A stretch of 39,752 nt of DNA, taken from contig JACDDU010000008.1 in assembly GCA_013816845.1 (NCBI GenBank), positions 1-39,752 of the forward strand, given 5' to 3'. Each line of letters opens with the position of its first letter. The first letter of the stretch is position 1. This stretch comes from Gammaproteobacteria bacterium (GTDB lineage: Bacteria > Pseudomonadota > Gammaproteobacteria > DSM-16500). A program made the translations under genes and the position numbers. Positions 1 to 12,705 of this stretch are shown here, piece by piece. The notes under the pieces were generated by a model that was given only the letters and a program-made list of their open reading frames with translations, ran no database searches and was not told where the DNA came from.

Positions 1-127
<127 letters not shown>

Positions 128-156
128 TAAGCTGCACCTTTAACTCATTCTTTAAG

Positions 157-2259
157 TTACTTTTTACTCTTATCAATAATTTGCTCAGCAACATTCATTG
201 GAACTTCGTTATATTTCGCAAACTCCATGGAATAAGTCGCTCTACCTTGGGTCATTGAACGAAGGTCAGTTGCATATCCAAACATTTCTGATAAAGGTAC
301 TTCTGCATGAATCAATTTACCGGAAGGGGAATCATCGATCCCCTGTAAAATGCCACGACGTCTATTGAGATCACCCATCACGTCGCCCATGAAATCTTCC
401 GGGGTAACGGCTTCAACTTTCATAATAGGTTCTAAAATCACAGGTTTTGCTTTTTTAGCGCCTTCTTTGAATGCCATGGAACCTGCAATCTTAAATGCCA
501 TTTCGCTGGAATCGACATCATGATAAGAACCGTCATAAAGGGTAACTTTGACATCTACCACGGGATACCCTGCAATAACACCATTCTGTAATTGCTCTTG
601 AATACCTTTATCAACAGCTGGAATATATTCTCTTGGAATAGCACCACCAACAATAGAATTGATGAACTCGTAACCCTTGCCAGCCTCTTGAGGCTCAAGC
701 TTAATCCAAACATGGCCATATTGACCGCGACCGCCCGATTGACGAACATATTTTCCTTCTTGGTCCACTGCAGCTCGGATCGTTTCACGATAAGCAACTT
801 GTGGCTTACCCACGTTTGCTTCAACGCTAAATTCACGCTTCATACGATCAACAATGATTTCTAAATGCAATTCACCCATACCGGAAATAATTGTTTGACC
901 TGACTCTTCGTCAGTATGCACACGAAAAGATGGATCTTCTTGAGCTAATTTGCCTAAAGCGATACCCATTTTTTCTTGGTCAGCTTTGGTTTTCGGTTCA
1001 ACCGCAACGGAGATGACAGGATCTGGGAATACCATTCTTTCAAGGATAATGACCTGATCTTGGTCAGTCAGGGTGTCGCCCGTTGAAACTTTTTTGAGGC
1101 CAACAGCTGCTGCAATATCACCAGCATAAACTTCTTTTATTTCAGTACGATCATTAGCATGCATTTGCAATAACCGACCAATACGCTCTTCCCGATCTTT
1201 AATTGGATTGTAAACAGTATCACCTGATCGCAAAACACCGGAGTAAACTCGAAAATAAGTCAATGTACCAACGTAAGGATCTGTAGCGATCTTAAAGGCT
1301 AATGCTGCGAAGGGATCCGTATCGAGTGGATGACGCTCAGCAGGAGTATTATCTGCATCATCCAAATTTCCTCGTACCGCAGGAACATCGGAAGGAGCTG
1401 GTAAATATTCGATTACCGCATCAAGCATGGCTTGTACGCCTTTATTTTTAAAGGCTGAGCCGCATAACATAGGAATAATTTCATTGCGTAGTGTTCTAGC
1501 ACGCAAGCCTTTCTTTATCTCTTCCTGCGTCAAAGTACCTGTCTCCAAATACTTCGTCATATAGTCTTCTGAAGCTTCAGCAGCAGCTTCTACCATTTTC
1601 TCATGGTATTTCTGTGCTTCTTCAAGCATTTCTGGGTCAATTTCACGCTCTTCAAATGCGATCCCTTGATTCTTATCTTCCCAATAAATGGATTTCATTT
1701 TAACGAGATCAATAACGCCTTCAAATTTGTCTTCAGCGCCAATGGGTAGCTGAATTGGAATCGCAACGGCACCGAGCTTAGTTCGAACTTGCTCCACAAC
1801 GCGTAAAAAATTTGCTCCCGTTCGATCCATTTTGTTAACAAAGCCTAGCCGTGGCACGCCATAGCGTGCAGCTTGTCGCCAAACTGTCTCCGTCTGCGGC
1901 TCAACACCGCCTACAGCACAAAGCACGGCACAAGCGCCATCGAGGACGCGCAAAGAGCGCTCTACTTCAATGGTGAAATCAACGTGGCCTGGGGTATCAA
2001 TAATGTTGATACGATGCTGGGGAAATTGTTTTGCCATGCCATACCAGTAACAAGTGGTAGCAGCAGACGTAATCGTGATTCCTCGTTCTTGCTCTTGCTC
2101 CATCCAATCCATGGTTGCCGTGCCTTCATGCACTTCACCAAGCTTATGGGAAACACCAGTATAATAAAGGATACGCTCTGTTGTTGTTGTTTTGCCTGCA
2201 TCGATATGAGCCATAATTCCGATGTTTCGGTAATGCTCAATTGGTGTTACACGTCCCAC
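157..2259 (-). CDS. fusA: Elongation factor G
   Basis: This encodes a 700-aa EF-G, the GTPase that drives tRNA-mRNA translocation and helps recycle ribosomes. The G motifs are clear: [12 protein letters not shown] near residue 17, DTPGHVDF near 88 and NKMDR near 142. They are followed by domain II and the C-terminal domains IV-V (GGRGQYGHV, then the EPIMKVE region). The length is normal for the bacterial family. The ATG at 2259 begins [15 protein letters not shown]. The gene sits 15 bases after rpsG and 76 bases before tufA, so it is almost certainly cotranscribed in the str operon. Nothing appears broken. Confidence 0.98.
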   Translation of the reverse strand: MGRVTPIEHYRNIGIMAHIDAGKTTTTERILYYTGVSHKLGEVHEGTATMDWMEQEQERGITITSAATTCYWYGMAKQFPQHRINIIDTPGHVDFTIEVERSLRVLDGACAVLCAVGGVEPQTETVWRQAARYGVPRLGFVNKMDRTGANFLRVVEQVRTKLGAVAIPIQLPIGAEDKFEGVIDLVKMKSIYWEDKNQGIAFEEREIDPEMLEEAQKYHEKMVEAAAEASEDYMTKYLETGTLTQEEIKKGLRARTLRNEIIPMLCGSAFKNKGVQAMLDAVIEYLPAPSDVPAVRGNLDDADNTPAERHPLDTDPFAALAFKIATDPYVGTLTYFRVYSGVLRSGDTVYNPIKDREERIGRLLQMHANDRTEIKEVYAGDIAAAVGLKKVSTGDTLTDQDQVIILERMVFPDPVISVAVEPKTKADQEKMGIALGKLAQEDPSFRVHTDEESGQTIISGMGELHLEIIVDRMKREFSVEANVGKPQVAYRETIRAAVDQEGKYVRQSGGRGQYGHVWIKLEPQEAGKGYEFINSIVGGAIPREYIPAVDKGIQEQLQNGVIAGYPVVDVKVTLYDGSYHDVDSSEMAFKIAGSMAFKEGAKKAKPVILEPIMKVEAVTPEDFMGDVMGDLNRRRGILQGIDDSPSGKLIHAEVPLSEMFGYATDLRSMTQGRATYSMEFAKYNEVPMNVAEQIIDKSKK

Positions 2260-2274
2260 AAATCACCTCACCCT

Positions 2275-2859
2275 TTACCAACGATAATGCGCAAACGCTT
2301 GGTTTGCTTTTGCCATACGATGAACGTCGTCGCGTGTTTTAACAGACGCGCCGCGGCCCAAGTAGGCTTCGTATAATTCTGCTGCTAGGCGTAACGCCAT
2401 GGTTTTTTCTGCTCGACCCTTCGCTGCCTTTACTACCCAGCGCATTGCCAGTGCTACGCCGCGATCACCCGAAACTTCGACAGGTACCTGGTAGGTTGCG
2501 CCCCCAACTCTTCGGGACTTTACTTCAACGGTAGGCGCTACATTCAAGAATGCTTTATGAAGATTCTCTAAAGCTTCATCGTGCACTTGAGTGGTCGCTG
2601 CATTCTTAATTCTTGGGGCAATGGATTTTTTACCTCGGCCGCCGCTGCTATCGCCGCTGCTATCGCCTTCCCCTTTCTCGCCTTTATTTTCTTTCTTCAA
2701 ACGATCTGTTAAAAGATTTAAAGCATCATAAACAATTCTTTCGGCGATCGACTTTTTACCAGCGCGCATAACGACGTTAACAAATTTAGTGATTTGCTCA
2801 TCGTGATACAGCGGATCAGGTAAAACTTCACGCTTGACTGCAGCTTTTCTTCTTGGCAT
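2275..2859 (-). CDS. rpsG: 30S ribosomal protein S7 with a low-complexity insertion
   Basis: S7 nucleates the 3' major domain of 16S rRNA and lines the tRNA exit site. The family core is clear: MPRRKA at the start, [14 protein letters not shown] near residue 35, [19 protein letters not shown] near 111 and a C-terminal AFAHYRW. At 194 aa it is longer than the usual 156-179 aa. About 38 extra residues (roughly 55-93), rich in Lys, Glu, Gly and Ser, separate the second helix from the VEVKSRR segment. Two 12-base repeats (2641-2664 on the plus strand) encode DSSGDSSG within it. I recall a similar extension in Coxiella S7, which would fit a Legionellales host, but could not align it. The gene is spaced 15 bases from both rpsL and fusA. 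Confidence 0.97.
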   Translation of the reverse strand: MPRRKAAVKREVLPDPLYHDEQITKFVNVVMRAGKKSIAERIVYDALNLLTDRLKKENKGEKGEGDSSGDSSGGRGKKSIAPRIKNAATTQVHDEALENLHKAFLNVAPTVEVKSRRVGGATYQVPVEVSGDRGVALAMRWVVKAAKGRAEKTMALRLAAELYEAYLGRGASVKTRDDVHRMAKANQAFAHYRW

Positions 2860-2874
2860 TACTCATCCCACCTA

Positions 2875-3249
2875 TTATTGCTTTGGTTTTTTTGCACCGT
2901 ATTTCGAACGACTCTGACGACGATCAACAACGCCAGCAGTATCTAAGCTACCGCGAACGACATGATATCGAACACCAGGTAAATCCTTAACTCGACCGCC
3001 ACGAATAAGCACGACGGAATGCTCTTGCAAGTTATGTCCTTCACCACCAATGTAAGCCGTAACTTCATAACCATTGGTTAAGCGGACACGCGCCACTTTC
3101 CGTAAAGCCGAATTTGGCTTCTTAGGCGTAGTGGTATAAACACGAGTACAAACGCCACGTTTTTGTGGACATCGACTAAGTGCTAGCGCCTTAGACTTAA
3201 ATTCTTTAGGTGTTCTACCACTTCGAACTAACTGGTTTATCGTTGGCAT
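2875..3249 (-). CDS. rpsL: 30S ribosomal protein S12
   Basis: This 124-aa S12 lies at the decoding centre of the 30S subunit. The signatures [18 protein letters not shown] and [14 protein letters not shown] are intact. The Lys residues in TPKKPNS and GRVKDL, where streptomycin-resistance changes are known, are wild type. The ATG at 3249 begins MPTINQLVR. It is the first gene of the rpsL-rpsG-fusA-tufA group and has a strong promoter about 170 bases upstream. Confidence 0.98.
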   Translation of the reverse strand: MPTINQLVRSGRTPKEFKSKALALSRCPQKRGVCTRVYTTTPKKPNSALRKVARVRLTNGYEVTAYIGGEGHNLQEHSVVLIRGGRVKDLPGVRYHVVRGSLDTAGVVDRRQSRSKYGAKKPKQ

Positions 3250-3419
3250 TAAATTTCTCTCTAAATCTCTAAATTCCAGTCTCTCAGATATTCCTGAGCA
3301 GTTTGTGTGAAGAGGGACCTCTCATAATTCGAAGAGACCCGTCGTCGCATTGCAAGCAACGCTTAAAAATTACCCCTAATTTCTCAAACATCCTAAAAGT
3401 TTTAGATGGGAGAGGCGCG

Positions 3420-3449
3420 ATTCTAAAAAAGCATTGCCTTTTGTGTCAA
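3420..3449 (-). promoter_or_regulatory. Sigma-70-type promoter for the str operon
   Basis: Read on the minus strand, a perfect -35 TTGACA (3444-3449) and a -10 TAGAAT (3420-3425) are separated by 18 bases. They are followed by a GC-rich stretch (CGCGCC), as in stringently controlled ribosomal promoters. This leaves a leader of roughly 160 bases before rpsL. Confidence 0.8.
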
Positions 3450-3486
3450 GGACTTGTTGATTATTATTTTATATTTCTGCATTCAA

Positions 3487-3534
3487 ACCCCTTTTTGGGG
3501 GTATGCGCTCCCTAAAAGATCCTTTTTTTAGGGA
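3487..3534 (-). terminator. Paired hairpins after rpoC, possible terminator
   Basis: Two inverted repeats lie downstream of the rpoC stop: TCCCTAAAA/TTTTAGGGA (3509-3517 with 3526-3534) and ACCCC/GGGGT (3487-3491 with 3498-3502). On the minus strand the second is followed only by TTTG, so a classical U-tract is weak. They lie just upstream of the rpsL promoter and probably reduce read-through from rpoC. The rest of the 3250-3557 gap holds only the promoter and the rpsL leader. Confidence 0.5.
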
Positions 3535-3557
3535 ACTGCATCTTATCACTTCTATTG

Positions 3558-6500
3558 TTATTTTGCCTTTTCAGTTTTTTCCACCACGATTGGACGAGGA
3601 TTATTTCTCAATTTCCGCTCTTCGTGGTAAGCAAGACCCGTTCCGGCAGGAATCAATCGTCCAACAATAACGTTTTCTTTTAATCCTCTCAACTCATCAA
3701 ATTTCCCACTGACAGCAGCTTCAGTGAGCACCCTGGTCGTTTCTTGGAATGAAGCCGCCGAGATAAAGGATTCAGTAGAAAGCGACGCCTTGGTGATTCC
3801 TAACAAAATTGGCTCGAAACGAGCTTGAATTTTTCCAGCTTTCTTAAGCTTATGGTTATCTTCACGCATTTGAGCAAATTCGACTTGTTCACCCTTAATG
3901 AAATTCGTATCACCTGGGTTGGCAATAATAATTTTACGAAGCATTTGTCGAATAATGACTTCAATATGTTTATCGTTAATCTTAACCCCTTGTAAACGAT
4001 AGACATCTTGGATTTCATTCACCAGATAGTTGGTTAAGGCATTTACCCCCAAGAGGCGCAATACGTCATGGGAATTCAATGGGCCTTCAACGAGAACCTC
4101 ACCACGCTCAACATGTTCACCTTCAAATACATTGATGTGCCGCCATTTTGGAATTAACTCTTCGTGCACATCTCCCGTATTTGCTGTAATCATCAATCGG
4201 CGTTTGCCTTTGGTTTCTTTACCAAAGCTAATTACCCCTGAGATTTCCGCAAGAACCGCTGAGTCTTTAGGACGACGCGCTTCAAAAAGATCTGCAACAC
4301 GAGGTAGACCACCGGTGATGTCTCTTGTTTTTGATGTTTCTTGCGGTATACGCGCTAAGACGTCACCAACTTTTACTTTCGAACCATCTTCGAAGTTAAC
4401 GATAGCATCAGCTGGTAAGAAATACTGGGCTATTAAACTCGTACCCGCAAGGTAAATATCTTCACCTTTATCATCCACCAACTTGATCATTGGCTTTAAT
4501 TCTTTACCACTCGATCCTCTTTGCTTTTGATCCGCAACAACGATACTGGTTAACCCAGTCAATTCATCGGTCTGCCGATGCATGGTGATGCCATCGATTA
4601 AGTCGATAAATTTAATGTGACCTGCAACTTCCGTAATGACGGGGTGACTATGCGGATCCCAATTCGCAACAATTTGTCCGGCTGCTACATTGGAGCCATC
4701 TTTACTGCTAATTTCAGCACCATATGGAATTTTATAACGCTCACGCTCGCGACCATGGACATCTTGAACTGCAATAGTTCCCGAACGAGAGACGACAATA
4801 AATTTGCCGCCTTGACGCTCAATAATTTTTACATTGTGAAGTTTAAGCTTTCCAGGATACTTAACTTGAACATTGTTGACCGCAGTTGTTCTTGAGGCTG
4901 CACCACCAATGTGGAAGGTTCTCATGGTTAGCTGTGTGCCTGGCTCACCAATCGATTGCGCCGCGATAACCCCCACAGCTTCACCAATGTTGACACGATG
5001 TCCACGAGCTAAATCACGTCCATAACAAGCAGCGCAAATACCATAGCGAGATTCGCAAGTGATGGCGGTACGCACAAACATTTCGTCAATCGTCATGTCA
5101 TCTAAGCGCTTGATCCATTGCTCGTCCAACAATGTCCCTTGTGGGATAATGATATGATTTGATTTAGGATCATAAATATCTTGTGCAGTAACACGCCCTA
5201 ATACACGTTCATTTAACGGCTCGACTACGTCACCACCTTCAATTAACGGTGTCACAACAATACCAAACTCTGTTCCACAATCATCTTCGGTAATCACTAA
5301 ATCTTGCGCAACGTCAACTAAACGACGCGTCAAGTAGCCCGAATTCGCAGTCTTTAACGCGGTATCGGCAAGACCCTTACGCGCACCGTGAGTTGAAATA
5401 AAATATTGCAAAACGTTTAAGCCTTCACGGAAGTTAGCCGTAATCGGTGTCTCAATGATGGTACCGTCCGGTTTCGTCATCAAACCACGCATACCAGCTA
5501 GCTGACGAATCTGTGCTGCAGAACCTCGAGCACCCGAATCTGCCATCATATAAATAGAGTTAAATGATTCTTGCTTAACTTTGTTACCGTCGCGATCCTT
5601 AACGGTGTCGGCTGAAAGCTCTTCCATCATCGCTTGTGCAACTAAATCGTTAGTACGTGACCAGATATCGACAACTTTATTGTAGCGTTCACCTTGGGTA
5701 ACCAAACCTGATGAGAATTGAGCTTGAATTTTACGGACTTCATCCTCGGCTTGCTCAATAATGCTGGATTTTTTCTTCGGAATAACCAAGTCATTCACAC
5801 CAATCGAGAGACCCGAACGGGTCGCATAATGAAATCCTGTATACATTAGATGGTCAGCAAAAATTACCGTGGCTTTAAGACCAACTTGACGGTAAGAAGC
5901 ATCAATGAGATTGGAAATTGTTTTTTTATTCATCGTGCGATTAACAAGTTCGAAAGGAAGTCCTTTTGGTAGTACTTCCGATAAAATAGCTCGACCCACA
6001 GTGGTTTCAACAAAACTAATTTTTTCTATAAAAGCATTGGCTTTAGCTTCGTAAGGGTATTCTTTAATACGCGCTTTCACTTTAGCATGAAGATCAACAA
6101 CACCATTTTCATAAGCACGATGAACTTCTTCAACATCGCTGAAGTTCATCCCTTCACCGCGTGCATTGATGCGCGAACGCGTTAAGTAATAAAGACCGAG
6201 CACCACGTCTTGCGTCGGAACAATAATGGGCTCACCGTTTGCAGGTGATAACACATTATTGGTAGACATCATGAGTGAACGCGCTTCGAGCTGAGATTCA
6301 AGAGATAAAGGAACATGAACCGCCATTTGATCCCCGTCAAAGTCAGCGTTATAAGCTGTACAGACTAACGGATGCAATTGGATTGCTTTACCTTCGATTA
6401 AGACTGGTTCAAACGCTTGAATGCCTAACCGATGTAAGGTTGGTGCACGATTAAGCATCACGGGATGTTCGCGAATCACTTCTTCTAAGACATCCCAAAC

Positions 6501-7721
6501 TTCGGGCTCTTCACGTTCAACCATTTTCTTTGCAGCTTTAATAGTCGATGCAGAACCAAGCATTTGTAATCGGCTGTAAATAAAGGGTTTAAATAATTCT
6601 AGAGCCATTTTTTTAGGTAAACCGCACTGATGTAAACGCAGCGTCGGCCCTACGACAATGACAGATCGACCGGAGTAATCTACACGTTTACCCAGTAAGT
6701 TTTGACGAAAACGACCTTGCTTACCCTTAATCATGTCTGCTAAAGATTTTAAAGGACGTTTATTTGAGCCTGTGATGGCGCGACCACGACGACCGTTATC
6801 GAGTAAGGCGTCAACGGATTCTTGTAGCATCCGTTTTTCATTGCGGACGATGATATCAGGCGCGTTTAAATCTAATAAACGCTTCAATCGATTGTTACGA
6901 TTAATAACGCGACGATATAAATCATTTAAGTCAGACGTTGCAAAACGGCCACCATCTAATGGGACTAAAGGACGTAAATCAGGCGGTAATACCGGCAATA
7001 CGGTTAAAATCATCCACTCTGGTTTATTCCCAGAGCCTAAAAACGCTTCCATTAATTTTAATCGTTTGGAAAGTTTTTTATGACGCGCTTCTGAAGTTGT
7101 TTTAAGTAATTCCTCACGAATTCGGGGTACTTCAACTTCGAGATTAATTGCACGGAGTAATTCTTGGATAGCATCCGCACCCATGCGCGCTTCGAATTCA
7201 TCGCCATATTCTTCGATTGCATCGTAATAAGATTCATCTGAAAGTAGTTGGCCTTTTTCGAGTTGCGTCATACCTGGATCAATAACTACAAATGCTTCGA
7301 AATAAAGTACGCGCTCAAGATCTCTTAAAGTCATATCAAGCATTAAGCCGATACGAGAAGGCAACGAACGCAAAAACCAAATGTGAGCAACGGGGCTCGC
7401 TAATTCAATATGACCCATGCGTTCACGACGAACTCGGGACAATGTAACTTCAACACCGCATTTTTCACATACTACACCACGATGTTTTAAGCGCTTATAT
7501 TTTCCGCATAAGCATTCATAGTCTTTAATCGGACCAAATATTTTGGCACAGAAAAGCCCATCACGCTCTGGCTTGAAAGTACGATAGTTAATCGTTTCTG
7601 GCTTTTTTACCTCACCAAAAGACCATGAGCGTATCATATCGGGAGAAGCGAGACCGATACGAATCATATTAAATTCTTGTGGTTGACTTTGCTGCTTAAC
7701 CAGCGTCAATAAATCTTTCAA
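3558..7721 (-). CDS. rpoC: RNA polymerase beta' subunit
   Basis: This 1387-aa protein is the largest RNA polymerase subunit and carries the catalytic magnesium site. Visible landmarks are the N-terminal zinc finger (CLCGKYK...CEKCGVEV, about residues 70-90), the invariant [12 protein letters not shown] loop near 460, and the second zinc-binding region ([15 protein letters not shown]) near 890. The length is close to the roughly 1400 aa usual for gammaproteobacteria. The reading frame starts with TTG at 7721 ([11 protein letters not shown]), which aligns with the known E. coli start, so the rare start codon is probably genuine. It follows rpoB by 123 bases. Confidence 0.98.
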   Translation of the reverse strand: MKDLLTLVKQQSQPQEFNMIRIGLASPDMIRSWSFGEVKKPETINYRTFKPERDGLFCAKIFGPIKDYECLCGKYKRLKHRGVVCEKCGVEVTLSRVRRERMGHIELASPVAHIWFLRSLPSRIGLMLDMTLRDLERVLYFEAFVVIDPGMTQLEKGQLLSDESYYDAIEEYGDEFEARMGADAIQELLRAINLEVEVPRIREELLKTTSEARHKKLSKRLKLMEAFLGSGNKPEWMILTVLPVLPPDLRPLVPLDGGRFATSDLNDLYRRVINRNNRLKRLLDLNAPDIIVRNEKRMLQESVDALLDNGRRGRAITGSNKRPLKSLADMIKGKQGRFRQNLLGKRVDYSGRSVIVVGPTLRLHQCGLPKKMALELFKPFIYSRLQMLGSASTIKAAKKMVEREEPEVWDVLEEVIREHPVMLNRAPTLHRLGIQAFEPVLIEGKAIQLHPLVCTAYNADFDGDQMAVHVPLSLESQLEARSLMMSTNNVLSPANGEPIIVPTQDVVLGLYYLTRSRINARGEGMNFSDVEEVHRAYENGVVDLHAKVKARIKEYPYEAKANAFIEKISFVETTVGRAILSEVLPKGLPFELVNRTMNKKTISNLIDASYRQVGLKATVIFADHLMYTGFHYATRSGLSIGVNDLVIPKKKSSIIEQAEDEVRKIQAQFSSGLVTQGERYNKVVDIWSRTNDLVAQAMMEELSADTVKDRDGNKVKQESFNSIYMMADSGARGSAAQIRQLAGMRGLMTKPDGTIIETPITANFREGLNVLQYFISTHGARKGLADTALKTANSGYLTRRLVDVAQDLVITEDDCGTEFGIVVTPLIEGGDVVEPLNERVLGRVTAQDIYDPKSNHIIIPQGTLLDEQWIKRLDDMTIDEMFVRTAITCESRYGICAACYGRDLARGHRVNIGEAVGVIAAQSIGEPGTQLTMRTFHIGGAASRTTAVNNVQVKYPGKLKLHNVKIIERQGGKFIVVSRSGTIAVQDVHGRERERYKIPYGAEISSKDGSNVAAGQIVANWDPHSHPVITEVAGHIKFIDLIDGITMHRQTDELTGLTSIVVADQKQRGSSGKELKPMIKLVDDKGEDIYLAGTSLIAQYFLPADAIVNFEDGSKVKVGDVLARIPQETSKTRDITGGLPRVADLFEARRPKDSAVLAEISGVISFGKETKGKRRLMITANTGDVHEELIPKWRHINVFEGEHVERGEVLVEGPLNSHDVLRLLGVNALTNYLVNEIQDVYRLQGVKINDKHIEVIIRQMLRKIIIANPGDTNFIKGEQVEFAQMREDNHKLKKAGKIQARFEPILLGITKASLSTESFISAASFQETTRVLTEAAVSGKFDELRGLKENVIVGRLIPAGTGLAYHEERKLRNNPRPIVVEKTEKAK

Positions 7722-7773
7722 GGTGAACCCCCCAATTAAATTTCACATTATCCCAACTCTAAAGCCAGGAAAT

Positions 7774-7800
7774 CAGTCAACGCGTCTTGCGCGTTGACTG
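7774..7800 (-). other. Perfect 11-bp hairpin in the rpoB-rpoC gap
   Basis: CAGTCAACGCG (7774-7784) and its exact reverse complement (7790-7800) flank a 5-base loop. There is no run of T after the hairpin, so it is unlikely to terminate transcription. A processing or stability element in the rpoBC message is more likely. Confidence 0.7.
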
Positions 7801-7844
7801 AGTGTCGCACCAACTTTCCGCGTCATCTTGCGGCGCTTCATCTA

Positions 7845-10800
7845 TCAATCAAATTCAATATTAATCGCAAGTGAACGAATTTCTTTGATAAGAACGTTAA
7901 AGGCTTCCGGCATATTGGATTCCATGTAATGTTCACTATCGACAATATTCTTATACATTTTCGTACGACCCGTTACGTCATCCGATTTCACAGTTAACAT
8001 TTCTTGTAAGGTATAAGCAGCACCATAAGCCTCAAGTGCCCACACTTCCATTTCTCCAAACCGCTGGCCACCAAATTGTGCTTTACCACCCAAAGGTTGC
8101 TGCGTTACTAAACTATAGGAGCCAGTAGAACGTGCATGCATTTTATCATCGACTAAATGATTCAATTTCATCATATACATGTAACCAACTGTTACCGGAC
8201 GCTCAAAGGGTAAGCCTGTACGACCATCATGTAGGATAGCCTGCCCGTCTTCTGGCAAGTCAGCCAACTTCAACATGATTTTAATTTCTTCTTCTGTTGC
8301 ACCATCAAAAACTGGTGTCGCAAAAGGAATACCTTGACGCAAATTATTAGCAAGCGTCACGACTTCGTCATCATTTAAACTTGTTAAACTTTCCTTCGTC
8401 TTCCCAACGCTGTAAATAGAATTCAAGAAGGTACGAATGTTTTTAACCGATTGCTGAGCATCAACCATATGCCCCACCTTTTGACCGAGCGCTTTGGAAG
8501 CCCAGCCTAAATGGGTTTCAAGAACCTGACCCACGTTCATACGAGAAGGAACACCCAGTGGATTTAAAACAATATCTACCGGCGTACCATCGGCAAGATA
8601 AGGCATATCTTCCACAGGTGTAATCATGGAAATCACACCTTTATTACCGTGGCGCCCTGCCATTTTGTCGCCCGGTTGAACACGACGTTTAACCGCCATG
8701 TAGACTTTGACGATTTTTAATACACCCGGTGCTAAATCATCACTCTGGGTAATTTTTAAATGTTTTGCGTCGTAAGCTTTTTCATAATCCAAGCGAATTT
8801 TTTTCAATTGTTTCGCTGCAGTTTCAAGCTGTTTACTGGAAGCTGCATCTTTTAAATGAATTTCAAACCATTTTTCGCGTGGTATTTCTGATAGATATGC
8901 TTTAGTAAGCTTCGTGCCTTTCTTAAGCTTATTAGGTCCACCTTCAGCCACGCGATTGATTAATGATTTTTCAATACGTGTAAATACGTCGTCTTCACGA
9001 ATACGCATTTCATCGCCTAAATCTTGCTTAACTTTCGCAAGCTCGGCTTTTTCAATCTCAAGAACGCGCGTATCTTTCTTAACTCCCTCGCGAGTAAATA
9101 CTTGAACATCGATGACAGTTCCTTCCATGCCTGTCGGAACACGCAGAGAGGTATCTTTAACATCGGATGCTTTTTCACCAAAGATGGCGCGTAATAATTT
9201 TTCTTCAGGCGTGAGTTGCGTTTCACCTTTAGGCGTCACTTTACCGACCAAAATATCCCCGGAATTAACTTCTGCACCAATATAAACGATGCCGCACTCA
9301 TCAAGTTTAGAAAGAGCACTTTCACTTACATTAGGGATATCGCCAGAAATTTCTTCAGGACCAAGCTTAGTGTCACGTGCAACGCACGTTAATTCTTCAA
9401 TATGAATACTGGTGAAGCGGTCTTCTTGAACGACTCGTTCTGAGATAAGAATGGAATCTTCAAAGTTGTAACCATTCCAGGGCATAAAAGCTACTAATAA
9501 GTTTTGACCTAAAGCGAGCTCACCCGTATCAGTAGACTGTCCATCCGCGAGAACATCATGCTTTTCAATCATGTCACCTTTAGCAACTAAAGGACGTTGA
9601 TTAATACAGGTATCTTGGTTGGTACGGGTATATTTGGTTAAACCGTAAATATCAACACCTGTAGTTCCAGTATCTGCTTCTTTATCGTTAGCACGTACAA
9701 CAATACGCGATGCATCAACATAATCAACAACACCACCGCGTTTTGCAACGACGGTTACGCCCGAGTCTTTTGCAACTAAATGCTCAATACCCGTTCCAAC
9801 TAATGGTTTTTCTGTTTTTAACGTCGGAACCGCTTGACGTTGCATGTTTGAACCCATCAATGCACGATTTGCGTCATCGTGTTCTAAGAAGGGAATCAGT
9901 GCAGCTGCCACCGAAACAATTTGCTTGGGTGATACATCCATAAATTGGACGCGATCAGGGGTAGAAAAAGTAAATTCATTGCGATGACGTACAGGCACCA
10001 ATGTGTCTGTTAACCGTCTTTTTTCATCGACGGAAGCGTTAGCCTGCGCAATAACATAATCGCCTTCTTCAATAGCTGAAAGATAAACAACTTCGTCAGT
10101 TACTTTATTATTGGCCACTTTACGGTAAGGAGTTTCTAAGAATCCATACTCATTAGTACGCGCATAAACCGCGAGCGAGTTAATCAAACCAATGTTTGGA
10201 CCTTCAGGTGTTTCGATAGGGCAAACACGACCGTAGTGAGTAGGATGCACGTCGCGGACTTCAAAGCCAGCTCGTTCGCGCGATAGACCACCAGGTCCTA
10301 AGGCAGAAACACGACGTTTGTGCGTAATTTCTGAAAGCGGATTATTTTGGTCCATAAATTGTGAAAGCTGACTGGAACCAAAAAATTCTTTAATCGCCGC
10401 GGAAATCGGTTTGGCATTGATAATGTCTTGCGGCATGATGGCGTCAATATCCGGCAAGCTTAAACGTTCTTTAACCGCACGCTCTACACGGACTAATCCA
10501 ATCCGGAATTGATTTTCAGTCATTTCACCGACGCATCGTACGCGTCTGTTACCTAAATGATCGATATCATCAACGGTATCTTCACCATTCCGGATCTTAA
10601 TCAATGTTTTTAAAACGTCAAGAATGTCATCTTTAGAGAGAACGCCTGATCCGATAATTTCTTTGCGACCAACTCGTCGATTTAACTTCATACGACCGAC
10701 ATCAGATAAATCATAACGTTCGGGCATAAAGAATAAATTTCTAAATAATGTTTCAGCAGCTTCTTTCGTAGGTGGCTCACCAGGACGCATCATGCGATAG

Positions 10801-11918
10801 ATTTCAACGAGTGCTTCTTGTGCATTTGAGGTTGAATCGATACGCAATGTATCAGAAATATAGGGGCCGCGATCAATATCATTGATGTAAAGCGTTTCAA
10901 TACGCTTAACCCCACTTGAGACCAAGTTTTTCAATAAATCAGCTGAGATAACATCATTAGCAGCACCTAATATTTCACCGGTTTCAGGGTTAGAAACAGT
11001 CTTTGCAAGGACCTTTCCTAAAATATAATCGGCTGGAACTTCTAATTGCTTAATACTTGCTTTTTCGAGAGCAGCAATATGACGCGCGGTAATTCGTCGA
11101 CCTTTCTCAATAATAATTTTACCCGCTTTCTTCACTTCGAATGACGCAATTTCACCGCGTAGCCGTTCAGAAACAAGATGCAAAATAAACTTACCATTTT
11201 GAATCTCAAATATATTGTTTTCGAAGAAAGTTCCAAGAATTTCTTCAACAGACATACCCAAAGCACGTAGAAGAATAGTTGCTGGCAGCTTACGGCGACG
11301 ATCAATACGAGCATGAATGGCATCTTTTGGATCATATTCAAAATCTAACCATGATCCACGATAAGGAATAATACGAGCGGAGAAAAGGAGCTTCCCGGAA
11401 GAATGCGTTTTACCTTTGTCATGCTCAAAAAACACACCTGGCGAACGATGTAACTGCGATACAACAACTCGCTCCGTACCATTAATAACAAAGGTACCAT
11501 GTTCGGTCATAAGGGGAACTTCGCCCATGTAAACTTCTTGCTCTTTAACATCTTTCACGACAGGAGCAGGGCCGGGGGCTTCTCTGTCATAGTGCACTAA
11601 ACGTAATTTAACACGTAAGGGCGCGGCGTATGTTAAGCCTCGCATTTTACATTCTTTAACATCAAAAATAGGTTCACCTAGCCGATAATTCACATACTCT
11701 AGAGCGGCGTAACCGGATAAGCTGGTGATGGGAAAGACGGAGGAAAATACGCCGTGCAATCCACTGGTATTATTCTTATCAGAACCATCTGCATCTAAAA
11801 ATTTCTGGTAAGAATCCATTTGAATTGCCAATAATGAAGGCACTTCAATAGCGCTTAATAATTTACCAAAATTTTTTCGAATCCGCTTTTTCTCAGTATA
11901 TGAGTAGGCTGAACCCAT
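7845..11918 (-). CDS. rpoB: RNA polymerase beta subunit
   Basis: This encodes the beta subunit of the core polymerase, 1357 aa from the chosen start. The rifampicin-binding region [25 protein letters not shown], continuing into [18 protein letters not shown], is wild type at the usual Asp, His and Ser positions. The C-terminal [24 protein letters not shown] signature is intact. The frame is open up to a GTG at 11960, but that codon has no ribosome site. The ATG at 11918 has GAGG eight bases upstream and gives [19 protein letters not shown], which matches the E. coli N-terminus. A 379-base gap with an attenuator-like hairpin separates it from rplL. Confidence 0.97.
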   Translation of the reverse strand: MGSAYSYTEKKRIRKNFGKLLSAIEVPSLLAIQMDSYQKFLDADGSDKNNTSGLHGVFSSVFPITSLSGYAALEYVNYRLGEPIFDVKECKMRGLTYAAPLRVKLRLVHYDREAPGPAPVVKDVKEQEVYMGEVPLMTEHGTFVINGTERVVVSQLHRSPGVFFEHDKGKTHSSGKLLFSARIIPYRGSWLDFEYDPKDAIHARIDRRRKLPATILLRALGMSVEEILGTFFENNIFEIQNGKFILHLVSERLRGEIASFEVKKAGKIIIEKGRRITARHIAALEKASIKQLEVPADYILGKVLAKTVSNPETGEILGAANDVISADLLKNLVSSGVKRIETLYINDIDRGPYISDTLRIDSTSNAQEALVEIYRMMRPGEPPTKEAAETLFRNLFFMPERYDLSDVGRMKLNRRVGRKEIIGSGVLSKDDILDVLKTLIKIRNGEDTVDDIDHLGNRRVRCVGEMTENQFRIGLVRVERAVKERLSLPDIDAIMPQDIINAKPISAAIKEFFGSSQLSQFMDQNNPLSEITHKRRVSALGPGGLSRERAGFEVRDVHPTHYGRVCPIETPEGPNIGLINSLAVYARTNEYGFLETPYRKVANNKVTDEVVYLSAIEEGDYVIAQANASVDEKRRLTDTLVPVRHRNEFTFSTPDRVQFMDVSPKQIVSVAAALIPFLEHDDANRALMGSNMQRQAVPTLKTEKPLVGTGIEHLVAKDSGVTVVAKRGGVVDYVDASRIVVRANDKEADTGTTGVDIYGLTKYTRTNQDTCINQRPLVAKGDMIEKHDVLADGQSTDTGELALGQNLLVAFMPWNGYNFEDSILISERVVQEDRFTSIHIEELTCVARDTKLGPEEISGDIPNVSESALSKLDECGIVYIGAEVNSGDILVGKVTPKGETQLTPEEKLLRAIFGEKASDVKDTSLRVPTGMEGTVIDVQVFTREGVKKDTRVLEIEKAELAKVKQDLGDEMRIREDDVFTRIEKSLINRVAEGGPNKLKKGTKLTKAYLSEIPREKWFEIHLKDAASSKQLETAAKQLKKIRLDYEKAYDAKHLKITQSDDLAPGVLKIVKVYMAVKRRVQPGDKMAGRHGNKGVISMITPVEDMPYLADGTPVDIVLNPLGVPSRMNVGQVLETHLGWASKALGQKVGHMVDAQQSVKNIRTFLNSIYSVGKTKESLTSLNDDEVVTLANNLRQGIPFATPVFDGATEEEIKIMLKLADLPEDGQAILHDGRTGLPFERPVTVGYMYMMKLNHLVDDKMHARSTGSYSLVTQQPLGGKAQFGGQRFGEMEVWALEAYGAAYTLQEMLTVKSDDVTGRTKMYKNIVDSEHYMESNMPEAFNVLIKEIRSLAINIEFD

Positions 11919-12069
11919 GTGTAATACCTCTGCATCTGCACGATCAATTACACTCGTCACTTTTTAACAATCCCGATACGAAGCAAATCTACTCTTTAAA
12001 CTTAAAGAATTGATTTAATTCAATTTGTTATTAGGTTGTTAAATTGCATTGAGTATATAAGCGAAATAA

Positions 12070-12100
12070 AGGAAAAGCCGGCGATATTTCTATCGCCAGC
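12070..12100 (-). terminator. Attenuator-like hairpin between rplL and rpoB
   Basis: In the minus-strand transcript GCUGGCGAUA pairs with UAUCGCCGGC (10 bp with one G-U) around a GAAA tetraloop, and UUUUCC follows. The position equals that of the partial terminator that lowers rpoBC expression relative to ribosomal proteins in E. coli. The remainder of the 11919-12297 gap is AT-rich; I see no gene in it. Confidence 0.65.
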
Positions 12101-12297
12101 CGTGGTCAAAACAACTACTAAAATTTTACACTTCACCAAAAAGCTGGATAATGTACTTTCATCTTGCCAGCTACATATCTTAAGCATAGCACCCATTCCA
12201 AATTTTGCTGACACAAGGAACATGAACAGTACTCAGCAACGACTTGTGAGAAAGCATCAAACTTAATGGCTTAAAGTAACAAACACTTACAGAGAGA

Positions 12298-12669
12298 CTA
12301 CTTAATCTCAACTGTTGCTCCAGCATCTTCAAGCTTCTTTTTAATTTCGTCTGCTTGAGCCTTCGCTATACCTTCTTTAACTGCTTTTGGTGCTGCTTCA
12401 ACAAGATCTTTAGCTTCTTTCAATCCTAATCCAGTCAATTCACGAACGGCTTTAATAACATTAATTTTATTTTCGCCAATTTTCGCTAATATAACGTTGA
12501 ATTCAGTCTTTTCTTCTGCGGCAGGCGCGGCTGCGGCGGCAGGAGCAGCAACAGCAACAGCTGCTGCAGAAACACCAAACTTGTCTTCCATAGATTTAAT
12601 TAATTCAACTACATCCATCACGCTCATTTGTGAGATTGATTCTAAAATTTCTTCTTTGCTTACGGCCAT
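12298..12669 (-). CDS. rplL: 50S ribosomal protein L7/L12
   Basis: This 123-aa stalk protein recruits the translation GTPases. It has the N-terminal dimerisation segment ([24 protein letters not shown]), an Ala-rich hinge near residues 35-50 and the C-terminal globular domain (EFNVILA, then [15 protein letters not shown]). The frame is open five codons further up to a TTG, but that region contains the GGAG ribosome site. The ATG at 12669, which gives MAVSKEE, is therefore the start. It is separated from rplJ by 36 bases. Confidence 0.97.
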   Translation of the reverse strand: MAVSKEEILESISQMSVMDVVELIKSMEDKFGVSAAAVAVAAPAAAAAPAAEEKTEFNVILAKIGENKINVIKAVRELTGLGLKEAKDLVEAAPKAVKEGIAKAQADEIKKKLEDAGATVEIK

Positions 12670-12705
12670 TTTGAGAGACTCCAACTAAAACAAATATTTA
12701 TAAAA

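Noticed and set aside
592-2376. Open frames on the plus strand and in other frames across fusA
   Set aside because: They lie wholly over fusA, have no plausible ribosome site or family features, and arise from its biased codon use.
3303-3515. Plus-strand ORF of 70 aa between rpsL and rpoC
   Set aside because: It covers the rpsL promoter and the hairpins after rpoC and encodes no recognisable protein.
11919-11960. Upstream GTG start for rpoB
   Set aside because: No ribosome site; the ATG at 11918 has GAGG at the right distance and matches the known N-terminus.
12020-12266. Small ORFs on both strands in the rplL-rpoB gap
   Set aside because: They overlap the attenuator-like hairpin, lack ribosome sites and have no protein-like features.
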